A stretch of DNA of 64,000 nucleotides from Apiotrichum sp. Y4204 (GCA_025531455.1 JAMYHL010000031.1:186001-250000), one strand, 5' to 3'. Shown: positions 22,135-33,801, counted from the first letter of the stretch. A program made the numbers and translations. Notes: a model not told the origin generated them from the sequence alone.

Positions 22135-25050
22135 TTACATCTCAAAGTCCTCCGAGTACATGGTGACGTAGCCGGAGGGGTCGCCGCTGCGGATCTTGGC
22201 AGTGTCGATCGAGGATGAGACGAGGTTGCGGAGTGAAGTGTTAAGGCCGCCAGGGCCGCAGGTGGCGATAATGGTCTGGCCCCGGGCGTTGGCCATCTCC
22301 TCCTTGAGGATGGTCTGCAGCGGCGGGCGGCCTGTATGCGCGTTCTCCGACATGAGTTTGGTAGCCATGTAGTCGCCCTCGTCGATCCAGAGCGAGTCGC
22401 CCTCGCAATTGCCGCATGACAGGCACGCGCTCCCGCCCTTGGCGTCGGGAGTGTTCTCGAGAAGGACCATGTCCTGGGTACGCGAGGTGAGTGCCTTGTA
22501 GTGCATGTGGTCGAGGAAGTGCTTGTCGAGCTTCTTGTCGTCAAGCGCCACGCCGCCAGCGAGAGTGGTCTGCGAGTCCTGTCGCGACATGGGGGGTGTA
22601 ATGGAGTGGTCTTGGCCGTGAGCGACATTTTGGAGAGCGGTAGAGTAGCGGCGGAACTGGTTCTGCATGCGGGCCGTGTTGATGCGGCCGATGTTGAGCG
22701 GGGCGTGGGAGACACCGTGGGGCTGGCCCTGGAAGTGCGGATACTCCGGTATGGCCTCCTGCTCGTTGCGCGAGATCATACGGCGGAGACGACCTTCTTC
22801 CTGGAAGAGACGGCTGAGGCGGCGGTCTTTGGCGTCGTTGTTGTCGTCCTCACCATAGTAGTTGGTCAGTCCGCGGATGTCAGACTCGTCATAGGTGAGG
22901 CCGGTCTCGGGGTCGTAGGTTCCAGGCGCCGGCAGCTGGTCGTGAGAGTGGTCAACAGACGTGTCGTCGTTCGCGTCGTCGTAAGCGGACTTGCGCTGGC
23001 GGTCGACGGGAGCGGACTTGGCGCCGTTGGTGACATAGATGTTGATTTCAAGCTTGACGCGGTCAAGAGCGGAGCGGAAGCGGCAGAGCGCGGACGCCGC
23101 CCAGGTAATCTCAGCGTATTCACGGACAATCCAAACGAAGCGAACGCGACGGGTGGAACCGCTGTAGCCAGGCTCGTTCATCACAGTCGAGAGGTAGTCG
23201 CAAATGGCCATACCAAAGGTGACGCCCGAGCCGCCGCACACGATAAGCACGTTCGAGTACTCAGTCCATGGGATACGTCCAGCGGAGCCCATGGGACCAT
23301 CGACGCGCGCCTTTATGTGGACGGGGGCCGACTTGTGGAGCATCGAGAGGCGCTTGTTGGCTGGCTTGACGGCATCACGCATGCGCTCAAGGCAAAGGTT
23401 GTAGAGGTCCAGAGTGAGTCCCTTGCGCGCCTTGATGAGGAGGACAATCTCGCTGGGGTCATTGTTCGCGATGGAGAAGGGGTGGGTCTGGAAGTTGGAG
23501 AGCTCGGGGAGGGTGAGGAGGAGGGACTGGCCCGGGGCCCACTTCATCGGGCGGTGAGTGCGGATCGAGAGACGAATGGTCTTCGAGGGAAGAATCTGAG
23601 CCTGGGCGTAACCCTCGGGGATCTCGACAATGGCCTTGCCGCCTTCGGCCTCATACTTGTCATGGAAGGGGTTGGACGGGCGGTTCGTTTTGGTTCCAAA
23701 GACGCCGTTGATGTACGCAGTGCGGGTGAAGCGCGTCGCACGGTCACCGGCCCAGAGAACGAGACAGGCGCCGATCCAGTATCCAATGACGTGGTGGTGC
23801 ACAATGGCAAAGATGAAGGAGAGGAGGATGAAGACAACGTGGGAGAGGTAGAAGAGTTCGTAGACACGGTCGCGAACCCATCGAAGAGACATGAACATGG
23901 CGGCGGTCATGAAAAAGTACGAGGTAACGGCGCCACGGAAACGAGTAGCAATGAGCATGCAGACCCACATCGGGCGGCCGTCGTAATGCCAAATGAAGAG
24001 CTGAGTTGTCCAGAGCGCCACATGAATGGTGACGAGCCACCAGACAAACCAGCCGCCCGCGCGGTGGAATGTGCCGACCTTGTCCCAGTGAAGAGCGGTG
24101 AACCATCTGGGAGTGAAGAAGGCAAAAGGACCCGACTTGAGCGCAAGTGCGACAATAAGGGGCATGACGGCAAAGGACATGTATCCGAAGCGGTTTCCTG
24201 CAGTCCAAAGCGACTTGTTGATGTCGTCGTAGTGCTTGGGCCTGATGAGCTCGGTGGCGTAAATCTCGTCAATCATGTCGTCGTATGCGCGCTTGTAGTG
24301 GACGGCAGCGTTGTGGGTGCCGCCAAACACCCCATTGACCCCAGAAATGTGGTCGGGACCGACGAGCGCCAGGCAGAGGATGAGTACGAAGACCATGGCC
24401 ATGAGCATGAGGTACGAGTTGGAGGGGAGCATGAACGACTTGTTTTTACCGTACCGGACGGATTTGCGCCGCATGCCCCAGCGGTTAAAGTACGCGCCAA
24501 CGATGCCTCCAGAGACACGAAGGTGGTGAGAAACCGCATACGTGATGGCAATCGCGGCGATAACAAACCAGAAGATGTAGGCGTAGCGGTAGTTTGGAGC
24601 CCTGAGCTGTTAGACGTGTTTCATGGAATCAGAGTGGTCGCGTGTAGAGGTGGACGGCATGCACGGATGAGGCGCATCGACTTACCAGGGATGGCCTTCG
24701 TGGGCATAAATGAATGCCCAGGTGTAGTCGGCGCCGGTGGGGAGGGCGGTGGCGGTGGTGGTGTGCGTGGGGCCGTACTGATAGACAATGTTGGCCACCC
24801 TGTCCGCCTCGAACGCGACGCCAGTGGCAGTGGGTTTGGCATCCTGTGCCGCAGCCTGGGCGACCTTGCTGACAATCGAAGCGGTAGTTTCCGCCACCTT
24901 GACGACAGCAGTAGCAACGGTCTCGGCGACCGCGTCCGCCGTCGAGGCGGCCGCGGGCGCAACGGCGTCCTTGGCACCCGGTGTCGAGCCAGCGAACCGG
25001 GTGATTGCGTCTATAGCGTCCCCGACGGTATCACGAGCAAAGATACCCAT
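22135..25050 (-). CDS. Ferric-reductase-type transmembrane flavocytochrome (FRE/NOX superfamily)
   Basis: Predicted membrane enzyme moving electrons from NADPH via FAD and two hemes to metal at the outer face. Exons 24686-25050 and 22135-24601, joined across an 84-nt intron, 943 aa. The first 120 residues are Ala/Thr-rich and hydrophilic with no obvious signal peptide. The membrane block (about 130-400) includes HRAGGWFVWWLVTIHVALW and LSHVVFILLSFIFAIVHHHV, with histidines suited to heme binding. FAD motif HPFSIAN; NADPH motif CGGSGVTFGMA; C-terminal CGPGGLN. A low-complexity charged insert of about 200 residues splits the NADPH domain and carries a cysteine group, ACLSCGNCEGD. The start at MGIFARD was chosen over an upstream in-frame ATG that would add a Phe-rich leader. 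Iron is the likely substrate, not proven. Confidence 0.88.
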
Positions 25051-26400
25051 CGTGAGTCTCGACTGAAAAGGAGAAAGAAAGAAACGAAAAAAGAAGAAAG
25101 AAAGTGGGGTTGAAGAAAGAGAATGAGGGAAGGAGGTCCTCCTTTGGTGTGCTCTGTGCTTTATATGCAACTATAGCTTGTGTGTGTGGGTGCTCAATGT
25201 GACCCGTGGAGGCACACTTTCTCTTTACACTGGGTGCACTTGATGAGAAGGGGGGCGGCTGTGGCGGTGACACAAAAGGGGTTGAGAATTCCCCCCGGGG
25301 TTGTAAAAAGGAAGAGGAGGAATGGGAACCGTTCACCTCTTTTTGCTTTCGGGTCGGAGCAGAAATACAGTCGGGTAGAGCAGGTGCAGAGAACCTGATG
25401 CGGAGGGAGGGCGAGTGCGAGAGGGAACGAGGGAACGAGGGCCGGCGAGGTGGTTGTGAGAAGGGGTTCGTGGCGTCGATGTGGCGCGTGTTTGTGTTCT
25501 ACGCGGGATGCGGAGCGTTGGGTGGGAAGGGAAGCTGTTGGAGGTCTGAGATCTGTGAGGAACGATCGCTGTTTGGGAGAAAGTAATGTTGAGGGCCGGG
25601 CGGCCGCGAATGAGAGAGGGATGCTTGATAGGGGGGAGCGAAGGGAGCGGTGCGCGGAGTGTGTGTATTATATGTTCCCAGACTCAAGGTCGGCGAGATG
25701 GAGCTACCACGATACCACAGTTACCACAGGAATGTTCTTGTTCTGATGTTCGGCGTGCCTCGGCGGTATGTGCGGCTTGGCGGGGAGCGGCGGTGTCGAG
25801 GGCACAGCGCCGGCGATCTGTTGTGTTGTTGGGTACGGTGCGCGGTGATGCGCATGCAATGTGCCGGTGGGTCGCGAGGAGCGAGAGGGGCACGAGGAGG
25901 AGAACAATGGGGGGCGAGCTCGAGGTGCAGATTGATGGGCGGTGATGGTGACGGGGGAGGGGATGGTCAGCACAGCAGCGAGGGTGCATCTCTCCTTGTG
26001 CTCGTCGACGTCCTTGTCTTCTTATTACTGTTGCAGAACAGCAGTGCTGCTGAGTGCTGGGGGTTGCGTTGGGCCAAGAACCCAAGGGGGGCTCATCTCG
26101 TCTGCCTCAAACGCACAGCGGTGTGGAAGAAAACAGCAGCCAGCACTACTGAATGCCGTCTGTGGTTGCTTGTTCGCCATCCCCCCGATGTGCTGCAACT
26201 CGCGCGTCTCTCCTGATTGTGACACATCAACCCCACACATACGCTTCCCTCCCAGTTGGCACAGAGAGCACAGGGGCGATGCGCGTCTTGCCTCAACCTG
26301 CACCGCACCCACTCCTTCCATCACTCGCAATGCATCACGTTGTATCCAAAGCTTACCTGAACCATGGGTCGCGCGCATACGACATGCTCAACGTAATGGC
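25051..26400 (-). promoter_or_regulatory. Long promoter / leader region of the ferric reductase gene
   Basis: Read on the minus strand this stretch is C/T- and C/A-rich like a fungal promoter and leader. Two TATA-like elements are present: GCATATAA at 25161-25168 (about 110 bp from the start codon) and ATATAATA near 25665-25675. A GTAAGC donor-like site near 26350 follows a short ATG frame and may mark an upstream leader intron. No coding gene is supported. Confidence 0.35.
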
Positions 26401-29400
26401 ATAATGGACTAGAGGCCGGCGGGGAGGATGCGAACAAGCATTCCACCGGACGCCAGGATGCTTTTCTGATTCTTGTCCGTGCCTTTACCGCGCGACATCA
26501 AGACCGGCAACGAGCCACCTCAACAAGTAAACAGCATAGAGCTACCGAGAAGAGGGCAGAGCGCAATGCATGACGTGCTGGCCCTATGCATCCCCGACGG
26601 CTGGTCAACAGCTCATCAGCCGCACCGGGACGACCCGAACAGTCTGTCGTGTCCTGCGTCAACGTCCGAACTCGGCACCGAGGCATTTCCCTGCGCCAAA
26701 ACAAAAGGGAGCAAAACAACAAGCCCGCATACCTCGAAACACCAAACCCGTGGTCCTGGCAATATCCGTCTCATGTCCCAAACCGAACCCGATGCGACAC
26801 CAGTACATGCAGTACACCGACCACGACGCGTGCGTGCATGACCTACCCTGTCCGGCGGAGCTTCCATGTCCCCGTTTTATCGCTGCCGGCATAGATTGTT
26901 CTGGCGCGGCGGCCGCGGCATGTGTCCCATCCGACGAGGTATATGCGGTACGCGGTTGATTGCGAACGAGACGGGAAATGTCCCTGTCGGCATGTCGCAG
27001 CCTTGCACAACGTACAAAGACCCCCAAAGGGTGAGGACGATCAACGCGTCCCAACTTCCCGGTTTAAGATAACCTCGCCGCCCGGTTGTGCTGCCGCCGG
27101 GAAGAGGTAATCCGGTTAGACAAACCATGGAACGATGACTTGGTAAATAGCGAAGGACAGGAGCACGGCACTCTTCCTGGTTGCGCGGTGCTCTCCCGCA
27201 GTCAGCCCGCCTGCACCAGCTCCCGACGTCCCCGTGCGTCCGTGCGTGTGCCGAACACGGCTCCGAAGGTGGACGCCGGGACAGTCCTGGATCCTGGAAA
27301 CGCGTATCGCGGCCTCGCGTGTCATGGTCCGCTGATGCGCTGATGCATTGTTTGCCGTGGCAACCACTATTGTTCGACAACCTGTCACAACAAACGCGAG
27401 GTCGCTTACGCCGCATAGCACTGCACCAACGCGCGAGTCATTGTCCCCCGATCTCGTAGCATGCTAGCATGCATAGCCGGGCGCCGCGTCTCTGTACATG
27501 CAGAGTATGTACTTTGGATATCTGAGATCATGAGACGCGATTGTTGGGAAACCGTAGTGTGCCATTAAAGGATAGGTCGAGGGCACAGCCCGTGCCATTG
27601 CTCCAGAATCCTGCGGTGGCACTCGCACTGCTTTGCGTGGAGATCGGCGTACATGCAATACAAGGTGCATGTTGGAACTGGTGTGCGTGCTTGGAAGTGC
27701 AGAGGTTGTGACTTCTTGTCTCGTGCACTATGCATAGGTCAGCGTGGGGCAGGAACAAGGCGAGCAGCTGTTTGACTTCGAGTCCAGTGATCCAGTAACC
27801 ACCACCGGCACAACCGATCTGACAGCGCCACTCTAACAAGCTTGTTCCAACCTAACCCTATCCACACCCATCTGTCCACACCCACACTGCGTCATGATAT
27901 GATCGATATGACAGACTCCCGAAACCCAGGCCGCAAGCTCAGCCGAGTACCCGAAATCCGCCACGTACTGCTGCCAAGCTCCAGGTCACGCATACCGCGC
28001 GGCCGCGAGCCACAAAGCCATTCTGGCAAACCTGGTCGCGGGTCGTCACGTCGGAAACTGCAAACGGGACAGGGCCGTGCGTTCTCCATTATGCAAGACT
28101 CTTCCAGCTCCCAGCGTTCCTCGCCGAACATCGTTGTATCCTGGGAATCCGCGAGACGGGACACATTCCAACGCGAACGGGAACATGTGCTGATATCGTT
28201 TCTGTCATTGACTGGCCATGGCCACTCACTGGCTCGCTGGTTTGCGGTAACGATACCACAGCCCGTCACGGCTCCTGAACCCAGGTACATACCCAGGGTT
28301 GCTTGTCGCTTGTCGCGACCGAGAACCCGAGCCGTCGGACTGCGCCCTTTATCTTCGCTATCTCGGTGCTATTGCCGGAATACGCCACATTCCGTATCCA
28401 TATCCGTATCCCTACCCGCCCCAAGTCTGAGTCCGAGTCCGACGCCAAGACCAATGACGCGACGCGCGGGTACGCCGGTACGCGGGCGGGTAGGACACGT
28501 AACGTGTACATGTGCTGTATCCTACACCCTAGACTTGTATACTTGTAAGGAATTTACTCAATTTGGTTGTTATGTGCCTCAGGTGTCTTGAGGTCTTTTC
28601 AAAGTGTGCGAGCAGTCTATGGCGGCTCATGGTCGTCACGCAATCTGGCGGCCCACACTCCGTTGGAGCGTGCACTACTAATACTGTTCCTGTTTGCCAT
28701 GACACCGTGGGAGCGCTGGAGGTTATGCCGCCGGAAGTTGAAGCGGTGGCCACTGACGCTCTGAACTCGACTTACCCGCACCGCACCCCGCCACTCCCGG
28801 TCGATGATCTGCTTCATCATCGGATCGGCGGATCGGCGGGTCTGCCGGTCTATAGTGACTGTAAAGAACACTCATCTGCAGCTTTCAACTGAGAACAAAT
28901 GGTGCAACCGGACGAGGACAAGGGGACTTGGGTACTTTGGTACTCGGGGGCTACTGCAGGCGGCAGGCTGCGACGACAAAGTTGTGCGGTCCAAGGCGAA
29001 GATGGGTTCGCTGCGTCGATGTGAAGGCCACTAGCATGACTGCATCACCGCATCACTGCATCACTGAGCGTCTCAAATCGTGCAGATCATCAACAGATCA
29101 TCAACAGAAACTGCGCCCCAAAGTGTTTGTTCCTTTCGATCACGACGCCGATCGCGTTTCGGAACCACTTGGTTCTAGGTTCCGGGTTCGCGTTACCATG
29201 ATCTGCCCCCCGATCGTCGTGATCTGCGTGGTTTGCGACATGGTTCATCCCAGATCGTCCTCAGTACCAGATGTCAAGTCCCTCGAGTACTCATACCCAG
29301 CAGCCTCGCATTTCACTCGAGCAGATCCCACGATACCACATTGGGCGAATCTCCTGCTTGCAAAGCGATTGTTATTTTTTGACGCTTTAACCTCTGTAGC

Positions 29401-29630
29401 CAGAGTATGCGGAGCATTAGCCGTACTCGCTCCCATCTCTTCTTCCACATCGACGCTGTTCTCGCCATTCGCTCCAGGCTGTCCTCACCCCTCGCCTCTC
29501 AGACCTCCCCGGCGGCCACTCTGCAGCATCCCGATACAATTGCATTAGGCGACAGCTGTGAAGACAGATATCGAAACGGTTCGCCAGTTCGCCATTCGTC
29601 GATTCCGTTACAGTTCCGCGGCGTCCGTCG

Positions 29631-29631
<1 letters not shown>
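26401..29631. other. 3.2-kb gene-poor region with many short direct repeats
   Basis: No domain-bearing ORF and almost no GTGAGT/CTRAC-CAG splice pairs, unlike every real gene in the window. It holds short tandem repeats: CATCACNG-type units near 29043-29068, a doubled AGATCATCAACA near 29088-29112, GGATCGGC units near 28822-28840, and a perfect 14-bp palindrome GCATGCTAGCATGC (27459-27472). It may hold ncRNA or decayed sequence; nothing can be named. Confidence 0.4.

Positions 29632-29679
<48 letters not shown>
29632..29679. repeat. 48-nt uninterrupted poly-G tract
   Basis: A run of 48 G on the plus strand (C on the PMP3-sense strand) begins 70 nt past the PMP3 stop codon, in its probable 3' UTR. 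It is by far the longest homopolymer in the window. True length may be uncertain because such runs sequence poorly. Confidence 0.85.
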
Positions 29680-29681
<2 letters not shown>

Positions 29682-29748
29682 AAGGCGGTCCGCGTCCCCG
29701 TGTAATACACGCGGCCGCGCCGGGTTCGCACTACGCGACTGCTCGGAC

Positions 29749-30357
29749 TCAGGCCGTCGAGCCGTAGTACTGCTGCGGGGCTGGGGTCAGTCTCCGCTCC
29801 CAGCGACTCTGTCTCACCGTGGTGGTGGTGTCCGTGGCGGCCGTCGGCGTGCTGCGGGATGTCGCACTGCACGTACTCGCCGTTGCCGAGGTACGTGTAC
29901 CCGTTCGGGCCGTACATTTCTTCGGCCTTGAGCTGGGGGTGTGAGCTGGAATGTGGGGTAGGGCTGGGGACGCGGTTGGATGGCATTTCAGGACACCGCC
30001 CATCTCCGATACGCACCTTCTTCCACATGATGAAGAGCGAGTGGATGAGTCCGCTGTTGTGAAAAAGTTAGTGGTGGTGGTGTCAGAGTTCAGTCGGGGG
30101 CTGCGTCAGCTTGGAGACATCGCGGTTCGGGGGAATGGACATACGGGATGAATCCCTGTCGTCAGCATACAATACAGCACGCTTTAGATTTCGCCAGGCT
30201 TCGCCAGCCGCTGCAGAGCTGCAGAGTTCGTACTCACCAAGAGCGTGAGCATAATGTTGATGAGCAGGTCGCAGCTGCATCCGGTGAGGATCGCGACCGC
30301 CGCGGGGGGGAAGATGATCGCGATGAGCGCAATGACAATGTCGCTGCTGTGCACCAT
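29749..30357 (-). CDS. PMP3: PMP3 plasma-membrane proteolipid (UPF0057) with C-terminal extension
   Basis: Small two-helix membrane protein linked in yeasts to membrane potential and salt tolerance. Exons: 30238-30357, 30145-30155 (11 nt), 30017-30053, 29818-29932, 29749-29780; all phases agree, 104 aa. Helix 1 is IVIALIAIIFPPAAVAIL, then the family stretch CSCDLLINIMLTLL. Helix 2 is assembled across the micro-exon as LLGFIPGLIHSLFIMW, matching the known order. S. cerevisiae Pmp3 is 55 aa; here a further 45 residues include a QCDIPQHADGRHGHHHH stretch and end PQQYYGSTA. A CRE site lies 193 bp upstream. Without the micro-exon the second helix is out of frame, which supports the model. Confidence 0.88.
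30145..30155 (-). other. PMP3: 11-nt micro-exon of PMP3
   Basis: GGATTCATCCC is flanked by a CTGACGACAG acceptor and a GTATGT donor. It encodes G-F-I-P and is needed to keep helix 2 in frame. Confidence 0.75.
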
Positions 30358-30817
30358 GGTGAGAGTCGAGAGAGATATCAAGTGGGGAGAGAGATGGAGA
30401 GATAAAGACAAAGTAGTGTCAATGTCGGGAGTTACTTCTTTGTGTGTGCTGTGTGGTGTTTTGCCACCACCCAAATGACCTCCTTGGCTCTTGGGATCCA
30501 GCCCCAATTGGGCCCTGTTCGGCAACAACGCGCGGCGCCTGGCTGACAATGACGTCATCTCGTCTCGTGGCGCGTGGGACACAGCAGCCACCGCACTTCT
30601 GTTAAACCTGGTTGCAAGGGCATGAATTATGAAGGCACATGTGGATGCATGCCATCGGTGGCGCGCGCCGCTTGGCCGCTTGACAGGTCCGGTGCCCCAG
30701 ACTGGGAGGTGCGAACCTCGACATCGGACGCGTGTGGCTTGGTCTTCGCCAATCGTGACAACAACGAGGACCCCCTGCTGCTCTCTCCACCCAGGTACCC
30801 AACAGCCCGATGCATGC
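30358..30817. other. Intergenic region PMP3 promoter / SRP102 3' end
   Basis: Both flanking genes are on the minus strand. The only clear element is the CRE palindrome at 30550-30557. No gene is seen. Confidence 0.5.
30550..30557. promoter_or_regulatory. Perfect CRE palindrome TGACGTCA upstream of PMP3
   Basis: TGACGTCA is the consensus for ATF/CREB bZIP factors (Sko1, Atf1), which act in fungal osmotic-stress signalling. It is 193 bp upstream of PMP3, a gene family tied to salt tolerance. The site is seen; the regulation is inferred. Confidence 0.45.
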
Positions 30818-31954
30818 CTACAGACCCCACATAAAGTCGGTGAGCTCGTCGAGCCCGTTCCCACGGCGCTCGGCGGCCTCCTTCTCCGGCTGCCCGACAG
30901 CGCTCACGCCCCACGCGACCTCGACACCCTCGACGCCGTCCCAGCGCCATGGCCCCGCCTGGCCCCACACGAGCGCCTCATCGTCCTCGGCCGCGGCCTC
31001 TGGCTCCGGGCTCGAGCCAAACAGGCGCGCCCACCATCCCCGCCCGCCAGACTGCACCTTTGCCATGCCCTCGATGCGCCCGCCGACGCCGCCAGCCCCG
31101 CGGGCCGCCTTGAGCCGGTCCATTTCGCGGGTGAGGATGCTGCGCACGCGCTCCGAAGCCGTGGCACGCGCAGTTGGGGAAATCTCCATATCTGTCGCGG
31201 ACCGCGAAAGGAGATCCGTCTTGTTCGCCAAGATGAGAAGACGGAGCGGGGGCGCAGACAGGCCGCGACGCGACGCAGTGCCCGCCAGCTGGGTCAGGAG
31301 CGGGGGAAGCTCCCTGTTGTCAGCTAAATGCCGAAGATCGTGTAGCTCACTCGGCAACTGCGGCTGCATTGCGCACAAGCGCAACAATGTCAACGACAAA
31401 CACGACTGCTTCGGCCGTCTCGACGTGCTGGCCCACTTGATCACGGAGGCGAGCATGGCCGGCGAGATCGACGATGCGCACGGCCTTTCCACGCCCGTCG
31501 CCTGGGAGACTGACGGTCGCAGACGAGGGCACAACAGACGTGAGTGTCGCGGGGCGCTCGTCTTGGGCAATCTGAACGAGTCGGTAAGATGTCAAAGAAT
31601 TAGAAGCACAGAACATCCCCAATGTACCATGTGTATGATACCTTCCTCCTCTCCTGGCCAACACCCGCGACTTTCCTCACCTTTGTGAACAGCGCAGTCT
31701 TACCACTATCCGGCGGCCCAACAAGAAGAACGGTCGGGGTCCCACGGCGCGTTTTCTTGGTTCCCGAAGGCACACCTGACGTCAGCTACAACCGAAGATG
31801 TCAGCTCACAGGCAAAGACGAGGAGAAGAACCAGAAGGCCGGCAACGGCGGCGAGGATGACGGGATCGCGCAGTGGCTGGAGTGCGGGGTGGTTGAAGAT
31901 CTCGTGCTGGAAGAGCGGGTGCAGCGCACCGCGCTCTGCGGCGGGAGTTGCCAT
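30818..31954 (-). CDS. SRP102: Signal recognition particle receptor beta subunit (small GTPase, membrane anchored)
   Basis: Anchors the SRP receptor to the ER membrane and helps hand ribosome-nascent chains to the translocon. Exons: 31810-31954, 31681-31775, 31351-31571, 30818-31313, 318 aa. One N-terminal membrane helix (VILAAVAGLLVLLLVFA) is followed by G1 VGPPDSGKTALF, G3 DLAGHARLR and G4 ILANKTDL, in Arf-like order. The C-terminal part has WGQAGPWRWDGVEGVEVAWG and ends DFMWGL. The region after G4 carries a Gly/Ala-rich insert longer than in animals. Two introns are 34 and 37 nt with CTGAC fused to the acceptor. Confidence 0.88.
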
Positions 31955-32369
31955 CGTCGGGGATGGGAGTGATAGAGAAGTGGGGAAAGATGAGAGAGAG
32001 AGTTGTTGATGAGAAGTTGAATGTTGTTCGTTCCACCCGGCAAACGTCACCAAACGGAGTGGGCTGCATGTCATTAGAAACGCTTCCTTAATCACAAGTG
32101 AGCCGCGATAAGCCGCTGATCAAAAGATTTGATCCCGCTAATATACCCTCATGAATTGGGTCCCTGTGACCACGACACGACATTCCATTGCTGGTCATGT
32201 CCGCCGTCGTTTGGTCCGCTCGGCAGATCGGCGGTTGTGGTGTGCACCCGTGCCTTTCGGAGCGGGATGTTCCCAACTTGGTGTTTCTTTTTTTTTTTCT
32301 CCGCCTGATAATCCCCCCGTGTTGTAACTTTCAACCTTCTCACACCACTTTTGCGCAAGCGCACACACG
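31955..32369. other. Divergent promoter SRP102 / coactosin
   Basis: A T/C-rich run (about 32285-32300) lies just upstream of the coactosin start, as is common in fungal promoters. No gene and no clear TATA box. Confidence 0.45.
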
Positions 32370-33319
32370 ATGGCCGACGTCAAGGACCCCAAGATCGCCG
32401 AGGGTGAGTCGCCGGAGCTGGAGGAAGGTGCCGAATCTCGAGTGCAGCACGACGCAATGCGATCGCTGGAGCTTTAAGGCTGTTGTTATTGGCACTGGCG
32501 GACTCGTGGCAGTGCGCACTGGCGATATGAAGAAGGAGACGCAATTCCATTGTGGTGCTGACGCCGCAGCATACGAGCAGATCCGCTCGGACAAGGAGGA
32601 CGCCAACTGGATGCTCCTCGACTACGAGGTGCGTTCGAAGACCGGAATGCTGGACGGTGTCGGTGTCGCGTGCACATTCCCCAGAATGCAATATGTGCGA
32701 TCGCGGTTTGCCGACCAAACATGCAAGCCGAGGGATCCCGCGCCCAACCCGGCGCCATTGTGCCCCCAATTCGCTGACCCCAGTCCGACCGCTCAGACAA
32801 GCTCGTCCTCACGGCCACCGGTACCGGCGGCCTTGCCGAGTTCACCGAGCAGCTCCAGCCGGGGCGGGCGTCGTTCGGCTTCGTGCGTGTCAAGTACGCT
32901 AACGACGAGCACTCGTTCCGTGGTGAGTTGCTAGTGACCGCTCATGTTAGCAGCAGCTCACGGTGCAGAGAAGTTTATCCTCGTCACTTGGATCGGCGAG
33001 GAGGTCAAGATTATGCGCCGCGCAAAGGTCTCGGTCCACTCCGCGGACGTCAAGAACGTCATCCGCTCGTACTCTATTGAGATCTCCGCGTCGAGCAAGA
33101 GCGATATCGACGAGGTGAGTACGCGTGCCAGGGAGTAAGATGAGCCCCGGCTAGCTCGACGAGCTACGCTGGTCCCCGCTTCATGGCAAGCTGTACACCG
33201 ATCTCTTGGTTCCTTGGGGCATACCGGTTCGCGCCGCACTCACTGACATGCAGGAGGACATTGTGCAGCGGTTGAGGCGTGCCGGCGGCGCCAACTACGA
33301 CCGCTCCAAGTTTGACTAG
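32370..33319 (+). CDS. Coactosin-like actin-binding protein (single ADF-H domain)
   Basis: Binds F-actin and affects filament turnover in the cytoplasm. Exons: 32370-32403, 32570-32628, 32784-32922, 32969-33114, 33254-33319, 147 aa. The ADF-H fold fills the protein: EQIRSDKEDANWMLLDYE, GFVRVKYANDEHSF, KFILVTWIGEEVKIMRRAKV, then the conserved end RRAGGANYD, which is the hallmark shared with animal COTL1. At exon 4 an alternative acceptor 20 nt upstream would stay in frame and add about six residues; I used the one matching relatives. The introns (46-166 nt) are longer than the window norm. Confidence 0.9.
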
Positions 33320-33801
33320 ACCTATGATTAGAACTGGAGAGGGCGACAGGGACCTCTCCCCGCCTTGCTACCCACCTCCCTCTCTGTATTTTTTGAGTTT
33401 TGAACGGCCTTGGCGCTATGCATACACCTTGAACGGTCATGTCGCGATGCCGGCGACACCGGGCTGCCACCGCTGATATGCATGTGCCACACGTGGTGAC
33501 ATGCATGTTGGGCCTGTTGGGCGTGTCCACATGCGTGTCACAGGTTCCAGAGAAGTGCTTAGGTGGAGGCCGTCGGCGATTGCCACTGGCTGGGTCAGCA
33601 TCCCAGCCAGAGCATGGGCTGGGCCCCACTAGGTAAGTACAGGTGCACTGCACGCCACGCCACCCACCACCACCACACCACCGCCGCCGTTGGTTCTGTC
33701 ACATTCTTTCCACCGCCATCCAATCTACTCATTGTCCACTCTCATTTTCTTCTCTCTCCTTCCCTCACATCCCACCATCAACATCGTATACAGCACCCAC
33801 G
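33320..33801. other. Intergenic region coactosin / DSK2
   Basis: The last 150 bp before DSK2 are C/T- and CAC-rich, typical of a fungal promoter and leader. No gene is seen. Confidence 0.45.

Noticed and set aside
22501..25113. 870-codon open frame on the plus strand
   Set aside because: It is the antisense shadow of the ferric reductase exon. It has no domain and is kept open by GC-rich codons.
27842..28591. 249-codon open frame in the gene-poor island
   Set aside because: Arg/Ser/Pro-rich with no domain and no splice signals. Its codons contain the local short repeats, so a chance frame is most likely.
31778..31785. Second TGACGTCA palindrome
   Set aside because: It lies in the SRP102 intron and is explained by the fused branch site and acceptor CTGACGTCAG.
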